From Larix kaempferi (Eukaryota > Streptophyta > Pinopsida > Pinales > Pinaceae), in the NCBI GenBank assembly GCA_027924585.1, contig BSBM01000123.1:18857001-18921000 (forward strand): a stretch of DNA of 64,000 bases, written 5' to 3'. This document shows, piece by piece, positions 58,840 through 64,000 of this stretch (its first letter is position 1; every line of letters starts with the position of its first letter). Below the pieces are notes generated by a model that did no database searches, was not told where the DNA came from, and saw only the letters and a list, made by a program, of their open reading frames with translations. A program made the translations under genes and the position numbers.

Positions 58840-60163
58840 AAATTATCTATTGAAGATATTGAAGTTCCTAGGATACAGGAAGAATGCCATGATCCGTCGA
58901 TCATGAAGAACGATGTTTGGGATGCGGTCCCAAGAGCTGAAGGGAAGTCTGTTGTGACTTCTAAATGGAACTATCAGATCAAGCATACTGTAGATGGCAG
59001 CATAGAGAAATATAAAAGTGATGAAATAGAAGATACACCAGGTGGATTTCAAGACAGCCTTCTTGAATGGTGTAGTCATATATGTGTGCAGAACTTGGTA
59101 GGATAGACAGCTTTCTATCCAGTTTGGGCTTTACCAAGAGTGAAGCGGATTCCAACCTTTACTACAAGGTTGAGGAAGGGAATCCTGTGATTCTACTCCT
59201 GTATGTGGATGACCTGTTTGTAACAGGAGATGACAGATTGATTGCTGACACACAGCGGAAGCTTGCTGCCGAGTTCGAGTTGAAGAACTTGGGGATGATG
59301 CACTATTTGTTTTTGGCATAGAGGTGTGGCAGAGTGATGGAATCTTCCTTGGACAAGGCAAGTATGCAGTAGAGATCCTGAAGAGGTTCGGGATGATGGA
59401 CTGCAAGGCTATGGCCACACCTATGGCATCGAACCTGAAGCTTCTGTGTGATGCTTCATCTGAGCCGGTTGATATCACTATGTATCGTCAGATGATTGGG
59501 TCCTTGATGTACCTGATGAACACGAGACCAGATATTTGCTTTGCGGTGAACACATTAAGCCAGTTCCTGACGGATCCGAGGAGTGTTCACCTGGTTGCTG
59601 TAAAGCATGTTCTGAGGTACCTGAAGGGTACAGTGGATTATGGGCTCAAGTATGAAGCGAATCAAAAGTTTAACCTGCAGGGTTATGTTGATTCAGATTG
59701 GGCTGGCAGTGCTGCAGATAGGAAGAGCACATCTGGATGTTGCTTCAATATGGGATCAAGTGTGATCTCTTGGTTTAGCAAGAAGCAGTCTTGCGTAGCA
59801 CTGAGTACAGCTGAGGCAGAGTATGTTGCAGCCTGTTCATCTAGTTGTGAGGTAGTATGGCTACGGAAGCTATTGTCTGAGTTATTTGATCTCCCGTTGG
59901 ATGCTACTGGTATCTTTTGTGATAACCAGAGTTGTGTGAAGCTGTCTGAGAACCCAGTGTTTCATGACAGGTCGAAACACATAGAGATCAAATATCACTA
60001 TATCAGGGATATGGTGCAGAGAGGAGCTGTGAAGCTCCTGTATATTGCGACATACGAGCAGATTGCAGATGTGCTGATGAAGCCACTAGCCAGGGTGAAG
60101 TTTGAGTACTTTAGGGAGAGGATTGGTGTTCTTCAGATTAATGACACTTCAAGGAAGAAGTGA
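58840..60163 (+). pseudogene. C+ reverse transcriptase and RNase H (Ty1/copia type), partial
   Basis: Starts with MKNDVWDAVPRAEGKSVVTS and KWNYQIKHTVDGSIEKYK, the usual opening of copia RT. About 60-100 residues, including the first catalytic region, are then deleted. It resumes with RIDSFLSSLGFTKSEAD and LLLYVDDLFVTGDD (catalytic YVDD), then KNLGMMHY. After a frameshift at about 59310 an open frame of 280 codons gives GKYAVEILKRFGMMDCKAMA, TMYRQMIGSLMYLMNTRPDI and the RNase H part with LQGYVDSDWAGSAADRKSTS, ALSTAEAEYVAAC and DNQSCVKLSENPVFHDRSKH. It ends at a normal stop at 60161. The protein would copy the element RNA; deletion and frameshift disable it here. Small open frames upstream (58184-58408, 58691-58906) are unrecognised. 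Confidence 0.9.
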
Positions 60164-60245
60164 TGGACACATTTGTAGTAGCCATTCCTAGCATGGTGGA
60201 AGGGGGATCCTTCACATGGATGTGGATGTAAGCACTGGATGATGA

Positions 60246-60754
60246 GCATCAGGATGATGTTCTAGTTTCTGCTCTATATGATCAGTTGGATCATTTACAT
60301 TTATGTATGTACGCATCATGTTGGATGCTGGATATGATCAGTTGGATCATTTATGTATGTACACATCATGTTGGATGGTGGATATGATCAGTTGGATCAT
60401 TTATGTATGTACGCATCATGTTGGATGCTGGATATGATCAGTTGGATCATTTATGTATGTATGCATCATGTTGGATGCTTGGACCATGTATCTGTATATG
60501 TATCAGGTATGATCAGGTAGATCATGTATGTTGATGGATACATTGTGTGGATCATGTATCTATGTATGTATCAGGTAGATACATTGTATATGATGATATG
60601 TATCAGGTAGATACTTGGTATGCATCAGGTGGATGCATTGTATGATATGGATGATCGTGGATGACGAGCTTCTCCAGATGACATGCATCAGGACGATGCA
60701 GTGATGATCATGTGTACATCAGGATGATGTATGGTGAGTATCAGGACGATACTT
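60246..60754 (+). repeat. Array of short hairpins with loop AGGNN or AGTTG
   Basis: A series of at least a dozen small inverted repeats: stem ...ATC, a 5-nt loop, stem GAT.... Examples: ATGATC-AGTTG-GATCAT (60278, 60332, 60382, 60432), ATGATC-AGGTA-GATCAT (60509), TGTATC-AGGTA-GATACA (60567), ATGCATC-AGGTG-GATGCAT (60620), TGCATC-AGGAC-GATGCA (60684), TACATC-AGGAT-GATGTA (60715), AGTATC-AGGAC-GATACT (60737). The outer stem pairs change together while loop and ATC/GAT core stay. It lies after the pol stop and before the 3' LTR. It includes a 50-bp tandem repeat (60276-60481, four units). Confidence 0.8.
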
Positions 60755-60779
60755 TGTGGTCGTGGATCAGGTTGTGCAG

Positions 60780-61260
60780 ATGAGCATGTCTGGGAGATCC
60801 TATAGGTCGGAGTTGTGTACCCATAACAGCCTGGGATGCTCGTTCGAGACATTGCTCTAGGAGGACATGTAATTTGTGCCCTGGGAGATCTTTAGGTCAT
60901 AGTTGTGTACCCGTAACATCCTAAGATGCTCTTGCGAGGTTTTGTCCTATGGCATGTAATTTGCTCCTAGGAAATCTGGACAGGATGAAAAAGGCCTCAT
61001 ATGCTTCAACCAGGTTTTGCCATGACCACATGTAATTTGCTCCTGGGAGATCTACACAGGATGAAAAAGGCCTCAGATGCTTCAGCCAGGTTTTGTGGTG
61101 GACCACATGTAATGTGCTCCTGGGAGATCCGACAGGTAGAGCTGTGTGCTCGTAACAGCCAGGTTTTGTGATGGGTCACATGTAATGTGCTCCTGGGAGA
61201 TCCGACAGGTAGAGCTGTGTGCTCGTAATAGCCTAGGATGCTGCAGCCAAGTTTTGTGAT
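60780..61260 (+). repeat. Degenerate ~73-bp tandem repeats
   Basis: Five to six units with GTAATKTGCTCCTGGGAGAT and GCCAGGTTTTGTG-like text; the last two (from about 61109 and 61181) are nearly identical. They produce spurious minus-strand open frames with repeated QNLAEA/HITCG motifs. Confidence 0.8.
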
Positions 61261-61494
61261 GCACGTAATAAGTCTTGAGGATTCCATAGTATGGACAGTG
61301 ATGACGAAGACCTGCAGGTGGTGGGCCTACATCCAGTATGAAAAAGGACTGTCTCTGTAGAACTTCCTATGACGAGTAGATTTAGAGATTGATTCAGATA
61401 GCAGCAGCAGTGACGATGATGATTATCTAGTGACGATGATCCAGAGAAGATGACTTGTGCTAGATGACCTGTGTCGAGAAATACCTTCCTAGTT

Positions 61495-61503
61495 AAGAGG
61501 GAG
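61495..61503 (+). other. Polypurine tract of C+
   Basis: AAGAGGGAG immediately before the 3' LTR (TGTTGATG), the site that primes plus-strand DNA synthesis. Confidence 0.9.
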
Positions 61504-62148
61504 TGTTGATGTATATGTAACTTCGGAATGTATTTCACATATATGTATATTGTATTCCTATAGAGATGTTATTATTCCTCTATACGAAAGTGTCGTCATT
61601 TATATTGTAAGTGTCGTAACTTATACTTGATGGGTTATTAGACCACCTTGTTGGGGTCGGCCCTGTATAAGTCATGTGGGTCAAAGGGTTATTAGACCAC
61701 CCTATTGGGGGTCGGCCATGTGGGTCAAAGGGTTATTAGACCACCCTAGTGGAGGTCGGCCCAGTCAGCATTATGTTAAGTGGTTAAGTTGAGGCCGACC
61801 TAGTTGAGTAAAGGTCAAGTCAAGTTAGTGTATAAATAGAGAGTGTGTCTCTCTCATTTTACACATTCTATTCTCTCACTCACACTTGGGAGAGTGGCAC
61901 ACTTGTGGAGGAGGAGGCTCTGCTGCTAGGAGAAGACTATCTCTTGTATTCTAGTTGTATCATTGCTCTATCTATCTCTGAGGAAGTTATTGGGGTTTTT
62001 CACCTTTATGGTTTCCCCAAGTAAACTATGTGTCTCTTGTGTGATTGCATTATTGTGTCCATGATTGATATGCTGTAGATTTGATGTACATGTTGTTCTC
62101 TTAGTTAAGATCCTAGATCAAATTGAAGTAAATTCTAAAAATTTAACA
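61504..62148 (+). repeat. 3' LTR of C+
   Basis: Matches 55136-55781 with scattered single-base differences and one 1-bp length change; TATA at 61831; ends TTTAACA at 62148. Confidence 0.95.
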
Positions 62149-62815
62149 AAGGTCTGGAGGTTGGTTTTCAAATTGATTTTGACTCATTTGGACATATTTT
62201 AGCTTCTCGTAGTCATTGTTCAAAAAATAGTGGTGGGATAGGAAAGGAGGAGCTAAGGTCTATGAAGAAAGGTTGGGGGATAAGATAATAAAGAAGAGGG
62301 AAGAGGGTCCTCCAAGATTATCTAGGAAACTAAGGACCGGGAGGATTCCTCGATGAAGTGTGAGTTGAAGAGTGGAGGGACATTGAACCAAGTTTCAAAA
62401 GAGGAAATGGAAGACTATGTTAAGTGCTTAAGGGGTAGGAAGAGTAAGAAATGTATTAAGCAAATATATGCACCATATAACCTTCTTCTAGTGGAAGATA
62501 TAAGGATGCATGAGGTGGTGGAAATAGCTTCAAAAGATTTACTAGGAAGATGGCATTGTTACGAGGCATCCTTGAGGAGTTGGCTCAAGGTAAAATGGAA
62601 GGATTGGATATCTTCCAAAAAAAAATTGCATGGGGGTGGCTATATTTTATGTTCAAGCCTTGAGAGGATGTAAAGAAGACCTTGGAGATTCATTAGACAT
62701 GGGATTTGGCTCCTATGATTCTTAAACCTTGGTCCCCCCTTTTCAACTCTCAACTAGAAGAAACAAATATTACTATGTGTAATGTGCCCAATCATAAATT
62801 AGGAATATTGTCTCC
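62149..62815 (+). pseudogene. LINE ORF1-like remnant, right piece
   Basis: Continues 55010-55135 across the copia insertion. The frame 62353-62673 has DLLGRWHCYEASLRSWLKVK then WKDWI, and in another frame GGYILC/YFMFKALRG, then GFGSYDS and KPWSP-like text. This resembles the DUF4283 part of plant LINE/retroelement ORF1 proteins (RNA-binding, with SL-SWI-xxW pattern). The match is weak and the frame is broken several times. Confidence 0.35.
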
Positions 62816-64000
62816 AAGGTTCCAACTTTAATTATGTTGATTTTCAACTTTTTCCCAAACAATGGCTTATGAAGGCTTATGAGATGTTCTCGTTCAACAA
62901 CAGTGGAGTGTATGTGTATTTATGATGTCCATTAAAGGTGTGCAGCTCATAAATGTGTTTATATTCCACTAATATGTGTCCCAAACGAGCTCTGATATAA
63001 AATTGGAAGCCGGTAAAGAAACTAGGAACAAGTTCAATTTTGGCCATACTGGACACGAGGTTTCCAACTCTTCCCAAACACTACCAGAGCAACTCGAATT
63101 ATCCCAATATCAATTTAATGGACACAAATAGACTCAAATAAAATTATATGACCCATTTATAGACTCCAAATAAATTCCAAAGAAGTATGAAAGACACCAT
63201 CTCAAAACTAGTAAGAAACTAGCTCGATTTCCCCCACATTGGAATACTAGTTTTTCAACTTGACCCAAACACTTCCTCATCATCCCAAGTCTTCCCAAAC
63301 AGCTCCAATTCGACCATGACACTCCAAAATCAACACAAATAACTTAATACCATACTTCCGGGAGATCATATGAAAATTTAATACACATCGTCTTAAGATT
63401 ACTTAACCATACTAGCGTATTTGCACATAAATCACCCAGAAACTTGAACATTGAACACCATATGATGAAAGGCTCTGTAAATATTTATTATGAATGTATG
63501 GAGACAGTAAATATACTGATTAAAACAATATATGGCTCTTATAGAAGCTTGAAATCCAATAAATACAGAGATAGAAAAGTAGTGGTGCACCCCTCCACCA
63601 GAAGAGATGCTGAATATAGTAGATTTAGTAAAATGATGATATATCGGGCATACAGAAACCTTTTTGAGTGAAACAAAAAGTTTTTCCCATTGTAAATGAT
63701 GCTCTGAATGCAATGGAATAGGTCTCACAGCCCATAAATGCTCAGAAGTATTCAAATCAGAACCACCATTTCGGCCCACCACCATCGTTCTAAGCTCTAA
63801 ATCAATAGAAAGAAACTCCAAATGATACGAATTCGACCCCACTACTGTATATGAACATATAACCTGCAATAAATATCTGTAGAGAAATATAAAAGTGATT
63901 TCTCCCCTCAATAATCATCTGCAATGAAGCACAATGAAGAGATTTGGATGATCTCCTCCTCTCTACTAGCTAGGGTGGAATCTTTCACCACCGAAACTAG
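62816..64000. other. No gene recognised
   Basis: AT-rich sequence with loosely repeated CTTCCCAAACA/GACCCAAACAC phrases every 150-180 bp between 62850 and 63310. The open frame 63432-63911 (minus, 159 codons) matches nothing I know and has overlapping frames on the other strand. Confidence 0.4.

Larger units (their letters stand above)
55136..62148 (+). mobile_element. Ty1/copia element C+ (7013 bp, LTR pair, TSD AAGGT)
   Basis: LTRs 55136-55781 and 61504-62148 are flanked by the exact 5-bp duplication AAGGT (55131-55135, 62149-62153). PBS at 55782, PPT at 61495. By eye the LTRs differ at roughly 2-3% of positions, so the insertion is relatively young for this window. Coding is limited to the RT-RNase H end of pol; gag, protease and integrase are missing. 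Long non-coding parts before (55800-58700) and after (60170-61490) carry tandem repeats. Confidence 0.95.

Noticed and set aside
60276-61260. Regular repeats that could suggest a CRISPR array
   Set aside because: Units abut or overlap without unique spacers, and the setting is a plant retrotransposon.
63432-63911. 159-codon minus-strand frame as a gene
   Set aside because: No recognisable family, overlapping frames on the other strand, and AT-rich repeat-like context.

Overview
The window looks like repeat-dominated nuclear DNA of a seed plant with a very large genome. A gymnosperm, probably a conifer, fits best: LTR retrotransposons are nested inside each other, LINE remnants carry a plant-type RNase H, plant hAT elements are present, and a plant cryptochrome exon sits alone among the repeats. 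The species cannot be read from the sequence. Nothing here is bacterial, and no rRNA, tRNA gene or CRISPR array was seen.

Layout. (i) 1-15950 is a gag-only LTR element (E1). Its internal part is split by a 4.5 kb LTR-like insertion (2755-7231). Its 3' LTR is split by a pair of nested non-autonomous hAT elements (9858-11922) and by another multi-kb LTR-like insertion (12127-15492). (ii) 15951-31528 is a diverged LTR (S) interrupted by a minus-strand Ty3/gypsy element (G-, 16171-26928). G- itself holds a small hAT derivative (17366-18111) and a long LTR-like unit (18348-25355). That unit is split by a third LTR type (21382-24379), which carries the C-terminal piece of a quinolinate synthase gene. 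A nearly full-length hAT element with a decayed transposase gene (26933-30434) landed across the G- border. (iii) 31529-33106 is a minus-strand Ty1/copia integrase remnant. (iv) About 34274-41139 is a plus-strand Ty3/gypsy element (G+) with gag, protease and reverse transcriptase, cut off at the RT and fused to a family A fragment. (v) 41648-45869 is another multi-kb LTR-like unit. (vi) 47222-50735 is a tandem duplication split by a 5'-truncated LINE. (vii) 51097-51490 is a cryptochrome first exon on the minus strand with a good splice donor, the only convincing host coding sequence. (viii) 52887-53560 is a LINE reverse transcriptase remnant. (ix) 55136-62148 is a young-looking Ty1/copia element with paired LTRs, PBS, PPT and target duplication, but only RT-RNase H coding. 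Its 3' non-coding part holds a striking array of small hairpins.

Most borders were fixed by target-site duplications: 5 bp for LTR elements, 8 bp for hAT, about 12 bp for the LINE. These also give the order of insertion. All transposon genes are broken by stops, frameshifts or deletions, so they are annotated as pseudogenes. The most interesting signals are the hairpin array with covarying stems (60246-60751), the set of five 3-4.5 kb LTR-like units without internal genes, the quinolinate synthase fragment inside one of them, the inverted LTR/PBS palindrome at 26544-26697, and the isolated cryptochrome exon.
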